Part shown: piece by piece, positions 23,101 to 36,189 of the stretch
Numbering within the stretch: the stretch's first letter is position 1
Layout of the letters: the number at the start of each line of letters is the position of its first letter
Assembly: GCA_947311845.1 (NCBI GenBank)
Contig: CAMZMU010000012.1
Location: forward strand, 8,498,907 to 8,562,906
DNA length: 64,000 nucleotides
Reading direction: 5' to 3'
Origin: Poa pratensis
Taxonomy: Eukaryota; Streptophyta; Magnoliopsida; Poales; Poaceae
The notes under the pieces: generated by a model
Told to the model about the DNA's origin: nothing
The model's input: only the letters and a program-made list of their open reading frames with translations
Database searches by the model: none
Position numbers and translations under genes: made by a program

Positions 23101-24570
23101 TATTATTATTACTGTTATATTGATGCTGATACATGCAGGTTGTTATGTTGTTGTATGATATTGTGGTCGTGATTATTATGCTGGACTAATCCTCTGTTTT
23201 GAGACTTGTTATGATGAACTTGATTAAATGAAACACGCCTCCAAACTTCGATAGGGTCAGTCCATAGTGCCACTAATCTGAACATCGAAAGCACTACCAC
23301 TGTCGCTCACATGGGCGGGCCTTGACCTACGTAATCCTATCGAGCCTCCTTTGATGCCACCCTTTTGGCAAGTCTAGTCGGTTACCATAGTTGGTCGGGG
23401 CTAGTCTTGCGAAGGTTCCGGAGCTAGGCGTCGCTCATGGGTTGGGGACGTGCCGGATTCACTTCTGCATAAGGCATATAGTTATGTCGGTGGCTATATA
23501 GGGAGTGTCTTGATGGCGTGAACGGTTGAGTGAGTGTATCAGACCGTCTTAAGGACGTGATCCTAAAGTACCGGTTGTTAATGATCCACTTGGATGAGTG
23601 AAGTATTGCAACCTCTCGAGAGTGTAAATCTGGATATCTAGCCTAGTTCCAAGGTTATGGAACAACAGTTCAGTGTCGGTCACACTATTGTCTTTGTCGA
23701 GTCAGGAGGTTAAACCTAAGGCTTGTTTGAAAGTAAGATGAACAACCTGATGTCACTAAATGAACAATAAGTTGATGCAGGGAATGTTACTTGAGATGTG
23801 ATTGTGAACCAAGTTTAGGGATGGCGGTGTGATGCGTTGGGAAGCCTATAGTTAGGCCAGAGCCCACATCAACCGTGCGTGCCCAGAGTGAAATGATGAG
23901 GCCAGTGGGCCTAGCAGTGATCACAGGTGATGTTGTGTATTATTTGGTACCCCCGTTTTCTCGTCACAGGTAAGCTCGTTGTATGATTGCCGGTGCACGA
24001 TCCAACCCCACCTGGCTTGGACTCTGTACTGGTGATACCCCCGTTGCTTGCTTATGACATGTTTGGTTGTCAATGCCATGCTACTTTTATGTCATGTATC
24101 TAGAATACACCTTGACATGTTGTAGGATTTTATTTCCAGTGTATACCTTGTTGCATGATTGTTGGATTGTTTGTGGTGAGGGGCGATACTTGCTGAGTGC
24201 ATAATAATGTACTCACGGGCCTTGTGATTGTGGCCAGATTTTGGCGAGGACTCAACTTCCACCTTAGCAAGGATAAGGAGCAGAAGCGTGCTAGGATCAG
24301 TAGCCCAGCCAGATACCTGTGGAGTGGAGCCGCTCCAAGCCGTTGCCTCAATTATGTCTTCCGCTGCCAGTTAAAACTCTGAGTTGGGCCATGCTTGGCT
24401 TGATATGTTGTAAAGCCTCGACGGCCTTGTAAACCCTTTTGTAGCATTTTGTGCCTGATTGTGTAATGATTTCCGCTATGTTGCATTGTCGTAACGTGCG
24501 GCCAGATATCTTGGGCTGGCGCACGGGGCGACCGCCCTTCTGACAAGCTGTGCCAGAAGGGGGTGCCACA
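20169..24570 (+). repeat. 5' LTR of LARD-E
   Basis: 4402 bp. Contains a GC-rich TATA-like stretch (GGCCTATATAGGAGCACC near 21250) that probably marks the promoter; transcription would then start just downstream. Three copies of a block of about 50 bp with TTCCGGGGCAATGG and GGGTCTCCCGCCTCAGCC lie near 22536, 22896 and 22967, with a partial fourth near 23075. ORFs in the LTR (such as 21355-21840 and 22209-22712) are repeated in the other LTR and have no recognisable product. Confidence 0.92.
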
Positions 24571-24575
24571 GAGCA

Positions 24576-24587
24576 TGGTATCAGAGC
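24576..24587 (+). promoter_or_regulatory. primer binding site, initiator tRNA-Met, LARD-E
   Basis: TGGTATCAGAGC, 5 bp after the 5' LTR, complementary to the 3' end of tRNA-iMet. Confidence 0.9.
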
Positions 24588-27493
24588 ACCAGGCTGGCTG
24601 TAGACTACCCTAGCATGGAAAGCCCAACCATACTTGCGCCCGACAAAGAGCCCGATGGATTTAACCCATCTTTGTCTATCCAGCATGGCTATTGTCAGAC
24701 AACAGTATGGTGCAGTAAATTCTTGTCTCAATCTTCCACCATAAGGCTCGCCGGTTTCTTCCATGAGAAGTAATCGACATCACCTAGTAGATAAGACCCA
24801 AAATCCCAGCTGCATAGATATCCCCACCTTTCTTGCTAACCATGGTACATCTTTTCTCTCTATAGTGGTTTCCAAGTGAAACTTTTAGGAAGTTCCCTCT
24901 TTCCCTATAACCTGAGGTTAGTATGAGTGGCGATTTTGTGCCTATGTTACTTAAGCCGGAAAATTTTGCGATTTTATTTGCTTCTTCATGGTTCGATTCT
25001 TTTTGGTTTTCCAAAAAAATTTGCCGAGTTTTGTTTTCCGCCTTGTGTTAATTCCGCAGGAGTTCTACCAAAAGATTGTGTCAGCTCTCAGAAATCCAAA
25101 CCCGACAAGAGGAAGAACAGCTCAACAGTCTACCAGAAATAAGGACCCCAGCACCCAGTCAATCAGAACAAAGCAAAGTCAGTATTGATGAGCCCGAGTC
25201 TTTCCCAAAATATACTCAACGACAGTCTATCAACGTCAATCTGTATACTTTGAGGACACCAACAACAACCTGGAGATTTGGTATGGTATATATGAAATTT
25301 TCATTGTGTCTTTTCACTTATTTGATGCAGACCCGTGTTAGCTGGACGCCAGGAAGGAGGTTTGCAAATATGGAAATATTCTTGGTTGCCTGGGTTACGA
25401 TGACACTCATATGCATCAAACTAGTGGAAATATACAATGCCCAATCCAGCTCGTTCCGGGCAAACGAAGCAAGCATCTATCCGGTCAAAGAATTTTACAA
25501 CGAGCACATAATATTTATTCCCCTACAAGCAGCCCTCATGATTGGAAGAAATACTACACCGTGTACAAGATTTATCATCGGGCGTCGTTCTCTTGAAACT
25601 AATATGCTCGAGAATCAGCAATATCCGCGCCACGAGAAGTGAAGCTCAAGTATTTTCCAAGATGGACTCAAGTATAAAGTGAGGTACGCCTCGACGACGG
25701 TCTGACATCAACTCGCACCACCGATAGGATATGCCAGAATTTCAGCAATGCATTTTTGGAATCACCAATATTCCCGCAACCGTCAGGACTATGGAAATTA
25801 GTTGTGCTCTAATATTTGGATCAGCGTGGGAGTGCCATCATGGTTATCATGCCCACATGCTCCCGATGAGGCAGGTAATCACTCCTTCCACTCGGCTATG
25901 CAATGGGAGCCACGCCACCATCAAGATTTCAGCAAGTACAACCCGTACAAGTATGTCGGTATGAGGCAGAATATTTTCATGGCACTGCTAATCTGGAAAC
26001 AAAGCTACGCGACCGTCGAAATTTCAGCAGCATACCACACGTACAACAGCCTCAGTCTATACACGAACACTACCGGTACCTACATCAGAAGCTCTCTAAA
26101 GAGCAAGCTACAGAGATTTAACCTACGTCATGCCAACCACCATCACGGGAAGAAAAGATTCAGCATGTACCTATGTAAACGCGACACCTCGAGCGCCCCA
26201 GAAAAGTCACTCAGTCTTCTCGGAATAATTTCAGAAGTTTGGTCCAGTGTGGATACATCAACTTTTGGCTCACCTTGGAGCTAAACCAGCACTACAAATT
26301 CAAATGATGTGGGCATAAGTTGAGCCCGAGCGTCAAAGAAATACAAGGAAGAACACGGTTATGCAATCAGAAAATTTCTCGGATAATCATGTTACGTGTT
26401 GGAACAACTGCTCAGCTTGCGTGACAGTCAACATCAACAAAAGAAAATAAACTGCCTATACATACGCGAGTCAAGGAATTCTCTCGCTACCAGCGTGGTT
26501 ACAGGCATGCCGCCACAGACTACTCAGATTTCGCCAGTTGTGTCGAGTAGAAGCTAGCAGAAATAAACGGACAAGAAGACCTCATCTCCGTCAACCGTCT
26601 TGGTGAGAGACTGAAGTCTATGTGTCTGTTCGATCACTACAAACCTCTCGCAGACGCGATGGGAATAAGGCAATATGGAAATAAGAGTCCAAATTTTCAT
26701 CTCGAAGGTCAGAAGTACAAGTTCAATTACCTGAGGATTTTCAACAAACATTGATGGAAGTGGCGCCATCGATACGTCACTCTTGGCTCAAGAAATCTTT
26801 ATTTCTCTCATCCCGAGGGAACACCAAGGTGCCAAGATGGAAGTACGCAATTTGTGGTGGCACCAAAACAAAGTCAGCTTGCCGTCAGAAAATTGTCAGT
26901 CGTGCCGTCAAAACTCCAAGCATCCGGGAGATTCGTTCAACTTTCTCAAAGTTCCTAATATGCATATCAAGTGGCTAAAGTCAGATCTCTGGAAAGGCTA
27001 TCAACATCAGAAGATGCCTAGGTGATGAGAAAACTATATGATAAGATTGGTACCTTTCAGACCGGACAAGACCCACGTTCCATAAAGATTGAATCCCTAA
27101 ACCTTTCATGCAAATGGTGGTAAGATGGACCAGTACAGCCAAGGATCAAAGTACATACATGGTACGGTTGGCGCGTGAATCCCAAATTGACCCCAATGGT
27201 CAACCGGGAGTTATGGGATGGATGAAGGACAACGAAGAATTTCAACTTGACCCCAGCTTGAGAACCGCAGTGTTGTCAGTACAAATGGGGACGATAGACA
27301 AGGGCCTGTCAGATGATGATTTCAGTTACCCAAGCCCAATAAAAAGCACGCTTACGGCATTGGAGTCAATATTAAAGACCCTGTCAAGACAGATGAGAAA
27401 ATCAAGAGAAAATGGACAAGGAATAAGGTTGACCAACAGGTCAATCTGAAGGTATGTCACTAACCTTGGAAATCGCGAGGACGCGATTCTTTT
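24588..27493 (+). other. LARD-E interior, non-coding
   Basis: No frame stays open beyond about 190 codons and no gag, protease, RT or integrase motif is visible on either strand. The largest frames (25076-25642, 25802-26284, 27108-27449) look random in composition. In LARDs the interior RNA is thought to be structured and to carry the packaging signal. Confidence 0.7.
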
Positions 27494-27505
27494 AAGGGGG
27501 GTAGG
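27494..27505 (+). promoter_or_regulatory. polypurine tract of LARD-E
   Basis: AAGGGGGGTAGG just before the 3' LTR start at 27508. Confidence 0.75.
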
Positions 27506-27507
27506 TC

Positions 27508-30500
27508 TGTAACACCCCGATTTTCACTAACCGGTTTTTCTGAAAAAGGGGTGAAATAAAAATTTGCGAAAACCTTTTAACTTGGATTTCTCTGGGTTTT
27601 ATCAAAACTCATTTGAACTTTTGGTGATTGATGTATCCCTCCTTGTCACAACCCCAGGAATATTCACCAAATATTTCTGATCCCCTTTGATTCCATTTAT
27701 CAGGGTTTCTATATAAAACCTTAATTCCTTTTCTTTAGGAAATTATAAAGCATATCTCGCCTCTCCAAAGCAACTCTCCTTTATCGTGCTTAGAAAATTC
27801 CGCCAAAAATCCCAGAGACACCTATCATCATGTATCTCCCATATATGCATGAACATCGCCACGACCTATGCAACTTTTCAGATTGAGGAAATTACCAAAT
27901 CTGCCACTACCGGGCCATTTAATCCAAAACCCTACTTCCACTCCACCATAAATCTTGTCCACCTGAGGAAGTGTTTAATATCCCATTATAAGCCACCCCA
28001 AGAAATTTGAGATCATTTGGACCAACTTTTTCTTGTAGGACACCCATCGAACACCTTCTGCCCTTTTCGAAACCCGAAAATGTTTACACATGAAACTTTC
28101 TCCAAATTGAGTGAAACTGGACCACATTGCTCACATACCAGTAGAACACCACCAGCAAAAATCCTAGCTCCATTGGGATAGAGGAAGTCCCTTTTCTTTG
28201 CATCGAACACCATGAGGGCATTTGAATTTTTCAAAACTTTGTACTGGAATTTTGTCCCAATTTGGTGTTTTGCTTGCCGTGTGTTGTTTGTGGCAGTAGT
28301 GGAACCAAGTGACGCGACCCATTTTCTTTTTAGTGCCCTAAATCGTCGGAAACACGAACCATGCCGAGGACGTCGCGCTCTGGCCATGCCGATGTCGGCA
28401 TAGCACTGTGCAAACCCTAGCCACTGCCTTATCCTCTGCACCAGTGCACCCGCGTGCGCTACTGCACCTCCAGCACGGCCTCCTTATCCTCTCCCCCTCC
28501 TTATCCCCTCCCTGTGGCCGCAGCAACGTAAGCAATGACCTCGGCCGGCCATTAATGGCAGCACCGGCCACCACCCACCTCTCCTCCCCTCTGGCCTATA
28601 TAGGAGCACCCGGACCTCCTCTGGACCTCGCACCTCACTGTCCTCTCTCTCCCAGCGAGTTCGCTCTAGGGACGAGCTCGTTTTCTTCGGTTTCGGCCGT
28701 GGCCACCGAAGCCATGTCGAGCTCGTTCTCGAGCTATCCCACACCTCCCAGCCCGAGACAACAACCCAGTAGCGTTCCCCATCTCCACCGCTTCCATTTC
28801 CATGCCTCTGACCATCTATCCAAGCATCACCGTGAGCGCCCCGTGGTCGGCCGCCATTGCCGAGCTCGGGAGCTCACGCCGTGCCTGCGTCCAAGTCTTT
28901 CGTGCCCCTCTGGAGTTCCTTCCCGAGCGCCGCGAGGCGCGACGCGCCCTTCCCCGCCGTCGGCCTGGCTCCCTGGCCAGCCAGCGGTCGGCGCTGCCAC
29001 CACCCGTGCCTTCCGCCATGGCCGTACCGCGAGCTCGCGGGCGCCGTGCACAGAGGCTGCCCCGCCAGCGAGGAGCTCTCCCGGGGCGAGGGGTGAGGCG
29101 GTGACCTCGCCTCCGTCCGCGTCTTGCTCAGTCAGGCCGCCCATCGCCGACGTCGGCCGCTCTCCGAGCTCCTCCCGTACGTGACCAAGCTAGAAGCAAA
29201 GCTAGAAGAAAGGATACAGTGAACTGATCGGCGTATTTTCGGGTTTACGCTTTCCTCAAGCTAAAGCGTATTCCCGAATTTTACTCTCTCCCTTAGCGGA
29301 AGCATATTCCAGAGAAACACGTTTTCTCAGCGCGAAAACGTACTCTGGACAGTACGCAACCCAGACTAGCTCAGTCAGCTCGAGCTGGGTATCTACTGCA
29401 CCGTGCGGTATATAGGTATCCTTCGCTCGCCCGTTTCTCCCAAACTACAACTCCGATTGGAGTGATTCAAATTTGTAAATTCTTAGTTTGAGACGATCTG
29501 TCCAGTAGTATAAGTTTTACATTTTTTTTAAATACTTGTATGCTCAGCACCTTTGTGTGCATGCGTAGGTTTTCCGCGGTACCGGCAAACCGAGGCCTTA
29601 AACCGCGACGTCCGTGACCCCCCAAGCCAAACGGTGTCGATCTTCGGAGGCAAGCTAACCCCTTGCTATAAACCGTCCAGCAATGTTTGTTTGTTGTTTT
29701 GCTTGTTGCCTGCCGAGTATTATATGTCTGTCTGCTTATTGTTATATTGTTTGTGCCTGTCTACTGTTATTATCACATGTCTGTTTGTTGTCCGTACTTT
29801 TCATGAGCATTGTATTGCTGCATATGACATGTTGCGTTTTAAATTATTGCACCTCTTTATATGCGTATCTGTGCAACACTCCCATTTCCGGGGCAATGGC
29901 AGGGTCTCCCGCCTCAGCCGAGGAAGTGGGGGAATTATTACAACTGTGCGTCTCGCTTTGCGGGGCTTTGTTTGTTTTTTCAACTTCTTCAACGCCGAGG
30001 TGAGGTGCGGACGAATGTCGGCTTATGATCCTCGGGGTTGGGGGCATTCGTGTTAGTTGCCTCTTGTTCCACCGTCAAATATGGTTGGCTTAGACCATCC
30101 GGACTGCGACGCTGGGAGCTGACTTTTCCGCGGTTCTTTTGCCGAGATTGCTGACACCATGTCGAGGTAACCTTCGAGTGGAATGGATGCTCTCTCATTT
30201 TTATGAGTGCTTTTCGGTTATTCTTTTACGGTGACACTCACATTTCCGGGGCAATGGCCGGGTCTCCCGCCTCAGCCAAGGAAGTGGGGGATTTATTTAT
30301 CTGTGCTACACTCCCATTTCCGGGGCAATGGCAGGGTCTCCCGCCTCAGCCGAGGAAGTGGGGGAAATATTGTGCTATTATTGTTATTGTTTTATCACTA
30401 ACCCCGAGTGACACCGGCCGGGTCTCCCGCCACCGTCACCCGGGTATTATTATTACTGTTATATTGATGCTGATACATGCAGGTTGTTATGTTGTTGTAT

Positions 30501-31925
30501 GATATTGTGGTCGTGATTATTATGCTGGACTAATCCTCTGTTTTGAGACTTGTTATGATGAACTTGATTAAATGAAACACGCCTCCAAACTTCGATAGGG
30601 TCAGTCCATAGTGCCACTAATCTGAACATCGAAAGCACTACCACTGTCGCTCACATGGGCGGGCCTTGACCTACGTAATCCTATCGAGCCTCCTTTGATG
30701 CCACCCTTTTGGCAAGTCTAGTCGGTTACCATAGTTGGTCGGGGCTAGTCTTGCGAAGGTTCCGGAGCTAGGCGTCGCTCATGGGTTGGGGACGTGCCGG
30801 ATTCACTTCTGCATAAGGCATATAGTTATGTCGGTGGCTATATAGGGAGTGTCTTGATGGCGTGAACGGTTGAGTGAGTGTATCAGACCGTCTTAAGGAC
30901 GTGATCCTAAAGTACCGGTTGTTAATGATCCACTTGGATGAGTGAAGTATTGCAACCTCTCGAGAGTGTAAATCTGGATATCTAGCCTAGTTCCAAGGTT
31001 ATGGAACAACAGTTCAGTGTCGGTCACACTATTGTCTTTGTCGAGTCAGGAGGTTAAACCTAAGGCTTGTTTGAAAGTAAGATGAACAACCTGATGTCAC
31101 TAAATGAACAATAAGTTGATGCAGGGAATGTTACTTGAGATGTGATTGTGAACCAAGTTTAGGGATGGCGGTGTGATGCGTTGGGAAGCCTATAGTTAGG
31201 CCAGAGCCCACATCAACCGTGCGTGCCCAGAGTGAAATGATGAGGCCAGTGGGCCTAGCAGTGATCACAGGTGATGTTGTGTATTATTTGGTACCCCCGT
31301 TTTCTCGTCACAGGTAAGCTCGTTGTATGATTGCCGGTGCACGATCCAACCCCACCTGGCTTGGACTCTGTACTGGTGATACCCCCGTTGCTTGCTTATG
31401 ACATGTTTGGTTGTCAATGCCATGCTACTTTTATGTCATGTATCTAGAATACACCTTGACATGTTGTAGGATTTTATTTCCAGTGTATACCTTGTTGCAT
31501 GATTGTTGGATTGTTTGTGGTGAGGGGCGATACTTGCTGAGTGCATAATAATGTACTCACGGGCCTTGTGATTGTGGCCAGATTTTGGCGAGGACTCAAC
31601 TTCCACCTTAGCAAGGATAAGGAGCAGAAGCGTGCTAGGATCAGTAGCCCAGCCAGATACCTGTGGAGTGGAGCCGCTCCAAGCCGTTGCCTCAATTATG
31701 TCTTCCGCTGCCAGTTAAAAAAAAAAAAAAACTCTGAGTTGGGCCATGCTTGGCTTGATATGTTGTAAAGCCTCGACGGCCTTGTAAACCCTTTTGTAGC
31801 ATTTTGTGCCTGATTGTGTAATGATTTCCGCTATGTTGCATTGTCGTAACGTGCGGCCAGATATCTTGGGCTGGCGCACGGGGCGACCGCCCTTCTGACA
31901 AGCTGTGCCAGAAGGGGGTGCCACA
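27508..31925 (+). repeat. 3' LTR of LARD-E
   Basis: 4418 bp. By eye only a few substitutions separate it from the 5' LTR; most differences are one-base length changes in homopolymer runs, plus a run of 15 A at 31717-31731 where the 5' LTR has 4. Indicates very recent insertion. Confidence 0.92.
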
Positions 31926-31930
31926 GTACC

Positions 31931-32583
31931 CTATATATAGCCGCCCTCCTCAGACAGGTTACTCACTCACACAAAACATTCCAGCGTCACTCGGAGAGGC
32001 ATCTTTGGGCAACCAGCGGCAAGACGTCTCTGATGCAGGTCATCAGAGACGTCTTGCCGCTGCTTGGATCGAAGTGGCGCTCAAACACAAAACATTCCAG
32101 CGTCACTCGGAGAGGCATCTTTGGGCAACCAGTGGCAAGACGTCTCTGATGACCTGCGACCGTTCCAAACGGTTGCAGATCATCAGAGACGTCTTGCCGG
32201 ACGGTTGTAGATCATCAGAGACGTCTTACCGCTGCTTGGATCGAAGTGGCGCTCAAACTCACGAGCCACCGTCGGGCTGTATGCAGGGGGAACTGTGTTT
32301 GGACGGTCGAAGATGAGGTTTGAGAGGTTCCCACGGGAGGTGTGGAGCCGACAACCACCTACCACGCGTGTTTCACCGGTCGTCATGCAATTAATTAACA
32401 GAAAACAAAAAAGAAAACTCACATGTGATATAACCCATTTCTTCTAGATGGAAACTCCCATTTCGTGTATTATGGTTTTCACCACATAAAGGTTTAATAC
32501 ATTACTACACATCACATAAAGGTTTAATACATTACATTGATTTACATAAAAGCCATGAACCCTTCTTCGCGTATGTCCCTGGC
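31931..32583. repeat. CACTA-T hairpin cluster and TNP2 3' flank
   Basis: A direct repeat (about 31971-32035 and 32081-32150) ends in GGCAAGACGTCTCTGATG, and its inverse CATCAGAGACGTCTTGCC follows. 32015-32061 is a perfect 21-bp stem with a 5-base loop (CAGGT). A second hairpin spans about 32134-32198 with an inner stem in its loop, and a third inverse copy is at about 32213-32231. 32484-32550 has two copies of AAAGGTTTAATACATTA, also present near 19040. No gene. Confidence 0.85.
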
Positions 32584-35500
32584 CTATGATCGCTTCAGCC
32601 GTAACCATGGAGCATCTTCATTATTTAACGGGATGCTTGGGTCAGTTATCACTGTGAAGGGCGGAATTTCATCAAACTTATCATAATCTGCTGACATGTC
32701 TGTCTTGTCCTCGCCTCCCACGATGTTTCTTTTCCCTGAAAGAACTACGTGACGCTTTGGCTCATCGTCTGATGTATTCGTTTGCTTGTTTTTTCTTTTT
32801 TTCGGTCTGGAGGACATGTCCTTCACATAGAAAACCTGAGCCACATCATTGGCTAGGACGAATGGTTCGTTCTTGTAACAACCAAGATTCTTGAGATCCA
32901 CTGTTGTCATCCCGTACAGCTGGTCTACCTTTATCCCTTCTCCATTCATGTTGACCCAACTGCACCGAAACAAAGGGACCTTAAAAGTAGGTCCATAGTC
33001 AAGTTCCCATATCTCCTCTATGCGACCATAGTATGTGTCCTTTTGCCCATCGTCGTTTGTTGCATCAAAGCGGACACCACTGTTCTGGTTGGTGCTCTTT
33101 TTATCTTGGGCGATCGTGTAAAATGTATTCCCATTTATCTCGTACCCTTGGAAATTCAATACAGTCGAAGATGGTGACGCGGCCAACAAGTAGAGCTGAT
33201 CTCCGACAGTGGTGTCATTCATGAGCTGTAATCGCAACCAACTGCCGAAGGTCTCCATGTGTTTTTCTTTAATCCAGGAATCATCCTTCCCCGGGTTCTT
33301 GGAGCGTACATAATTCTTGTGTTCCTCGATATACGGAGCCACGAAGGTGGAACTTTGTAGAACTGTGTAGTGTGCTTGAGTTAAAGAATGCCCGTCCCTA
33401 CATATCAGTGCTTTCTTTCCTAGCGTGCCTTTTCCACTCAGTCTCCCCTCATGCCGCGATTCAGGAACACCAATCGGCTTAAGGTCAGGAATAAAGTCAA
33501 CACAGAACTCAATGACCTCTTCTGTTCCATAGCCCCTTGAGATGCTTCCTTCTGGCCTAGCACGGTTATGAACATATTTCTTCAAGACTCCCATGAACCT
33601 CTCGAAGGGGAACATATTGTGTAGAAATACAGGACCGAGAATGGCAATCTCGTCGACTAGGTGAACCAGGAGATGCGTCATAATATTGAAGAATGATGGG
33701 GGGAACACCAACTCGAAGCTGACAAGACATTGGACCACAGCCTTCTGTAAACTTGGTAGAGTTACTGGATCGATGACCTTCTGAGATATTGCATTGAGGA
33801 ATGCACATAGCTTCACAATGGGTACTCGAACATTTTCCGGTAGAAGCCCCCTCAATGCAACCGGAAGCAACTGCGTCATAATCACGTGGCAATCATGAGA
33901 CTTCAGGTTCTGGAATTTTTTCTCTGCCATATTTATTATTCCCTTTATATTTGACGAGAAGCCAGCCGGGACCTTGATACTGCTCAGGCATTCAAAAAAG
34001 ATTTCCTTCTCTGCTTTGGTAAGAGCGTAGCTGCTTAAGTATTGACGCCCTTTATCCGTCTGCTTGTTGTATGGGTCTTTCATACGTTGCTGGTCTGCCC
34101 GTGCTTCCGGTGTATCTTTTGTCTTCCCATACACGCCCAGGAAGCCTAGCAGGTTCACACAAAGATTCTTCGTCACGTGCATCACGTCGATTGAAGACCG
34201 GACCTCTAGGACTTTCCAATAGGGTAGCTCCCAGAATATAGAGCACTTCTTCCATATGGGTACGTGGTTGTCAGCGTCATTCGGAACAGATAGACTGCCA
34301 GGACCCTTTCCAAAGATTACTTCTAAATCCATGACCATGTCATATATAACATCACCATCAGGGAGGTTAGGCTTCTTCCGGCGATCTGCCTCACCGTTGA
34401 AATGCTTGCCGGCTTTCTTACGGCATGACTGTTCAGAAGAAATCGACGATGCCCCAGGTACACATTCTTGTTTCCCAAATGTATACTTTCAGTCTTATCT
34501 AAACAGTGCGTGCATGCATTGTATCCCTTGTTTGACTGTCCTGAAATGTTACTAAGAGCAGGCCAATCATTGATGGTTACGAACAGCAACGCTCGTAGGT
34601 CAAATTCCTGTTGTTTGTGCTCATCCCACACACGTACACCTGGTTCGGACCACAACTGCAAAAGTTCATCAACTAATGGCCGTAGGTACACATCAATGTC
34701 GTTGCCGGGTTGCTTCGGGCCTTGGATGAGCACTGGCATCATAATGAACTTCCGCTTCATGCACAACCAAGGAGGAAGGTTGTAGATACATAGAGTCACG
34801 GGCCAAGTACTATGACTGGAGCTCTGCTCCCCAAAAGGATTAAAGCCATCTGTACTTAGACCAAATCTTAAGTTCCTTGCGTCATCTGAAAATGTCGGGA
34901 ACTCTCTGTCGATTTTTCTCCACTGGGACCCATCGACGGGGTGTCTCAACTTCCCGTCTTTCTTACGCTCTTCTTTGTGCCATCGCAACAACCTGGCATG
35001 CTCTTTGTTTCTGAACAGACGTTTCAACCGTGGTATTATAGGAGCATACCACATCACCTTAGCAGGAACCCTCTTCCGGGGGGGCTCGTAATCGCCCTCA
35101 ACATCACCAGGGTCATCTTGTCTTATCTTGTACCGCAGTGCATTGCATACCGGGTATTTATCCATGTTCTCGTACTCACCGCGGTACAGGATGCAGTCAT
35201 TAATGCATGCATGTATCTTCTGCACATCTAATCCTAGAGGGCAGATAGCCTTCTTTGCTTCGTATGTAGTCTCGGGCAATTCGTTATCCTTTGGAAGTTT
35301 CGGCTTCATTATTTTCAGTAACTTCTCAAATCCCTTGTCAGAACAACCAGTCTCTGCCTTCCATTTCAGCAGTTCCAGTGTGGTACCGAGCTTTGTGCTG
35401 CCATCTTCGCAGTTTGGGTACAGCAACTTTTCGTGATCCTCAAGCATGGCCTCCAACTTTAGCTTCTCCTTTTCTGTATCGCATTCTCGCTTTGCATCAG

Positions 35501-35921
35501 AAATGACCCCACCAAGACCATCAGCGAGCTCATCTGATGCCCGATGTTCACCTCTTTCTTCTTCAACGTCTTCCATAACAGTATCACCGCATTCCTCAGG
35601 GAACATAGGATAGTTGTCATCATCCTCCTCTTCTTCATTGTCTTCCATCGTAACCCCTCTTTCTCCGTGCTTGGTCCAACAATTATAGCTGGGCATGAAA
35701 CCTTTCCGAATCACGTGGTCTTGAATGGTTCTCGGGTCAGAGTACTCCCTGACGTTCCGACACTTCTCACATGGACAAGGCATAAAATTATTCACTTTGT
35801 TTGCCTCAGCCACATCGAGAAATTTATGCAGGCCTGCAATAAACTCGGAACTGCGTCGTTCGCCGTACATCCATCGCATCCGTGCGTCCATCTGCATCAT
35901 ATATATAATTAAGTTTATCAA
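32584..35921 (-). pseudogene. CACTA transposase TNP2 (Transposase-associated, Transposase_21, DUF4218, DUF4216)
   Basis: Two abutting frames. 35921-34323: the true start may be the exon edge at 35891 (MDARMRWMYGERR, preceded by an AG acceptor), with a possible upstream exon at about 36021-36070. Domains: transposase-associated zinc-binding region (about 15-90; PCPCEKCRN), an acidic linker, and Transposase_21/TNP2 (about 200-530) with FGLSTDGFNPFG, the conserved Asp motif, and CTHCLDKT. 34338-32584: end of TNP2 (HVTKNLCVNLLGFLG), DUF4218 (about 195-290; PFERFMGVLKKYVHNRARPEGSI) and DUF4216 (about 410-490; FRCSWVNMNGEGIKVD). TNP2 cuts the element at its termini. A frame change of one base near 34420 breaks the gene between PF02992 halves. 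No other stop is seen. DUF names are from family knowledge. Confidence 0.9.
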
Positions 35922-36189
35922 ATACCATTACAATAACATCGTGAATAGTGAAATGACCACCGTACATCGACACGTGCAATATTTCTGTATCAATTACAGA
36001 TGAAAAGGATATAGTTGCTAACCTCGGCCGAGGATATCATCTTGTGTGAACTTAAGTGCGGCTCGGGCATTTCATCGAACACATCTTGTGCGTGGCAAAG
36101 GAAAAAAAAACTAGCACCCACTTCCCACCAATCCAACCAGAAAAAAAAAACAGAGGAGAGAAGAGAGGGGGTGGGGGTTATTTTATAGG

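Larger units (their letters stand above)
20169..31925 (+). mobile_element. LARD-E: complete long-LTR, non-coding retrotransposon derivative
   Basis: Two nearly identical LTRs (20169-24570 and 27508-31925), target duplication GTACC (20164-20168 and 31926-31930), initiator tRNA-Met primer site at 24576-24587 and polypurine tract at 27494-27505. The 2.9 kb interior has no recognisable gag or pol. This matches the LARD class (long LTRs, conserved non-coding interior; Sukkula of barley is the classic case). LTR starts TGTAACACCCG, as in Tekay-like Gypsy elements. It must have been mobilised by another element's proteins. Family identity not confirmed. Confidence 0.93.

Noticed and set aside
28408..29184. 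258-codon open frame on the plus strand in the 3' LTR of LARD-E (shorter version at 21355-21840)
   Set aside because: Lies in the GC-rich promoter part of an LTR, several overlapping frames are open at once, composition is low-complexity Ser/Pro/Arg, and one-base indels between the LTRs change its length.
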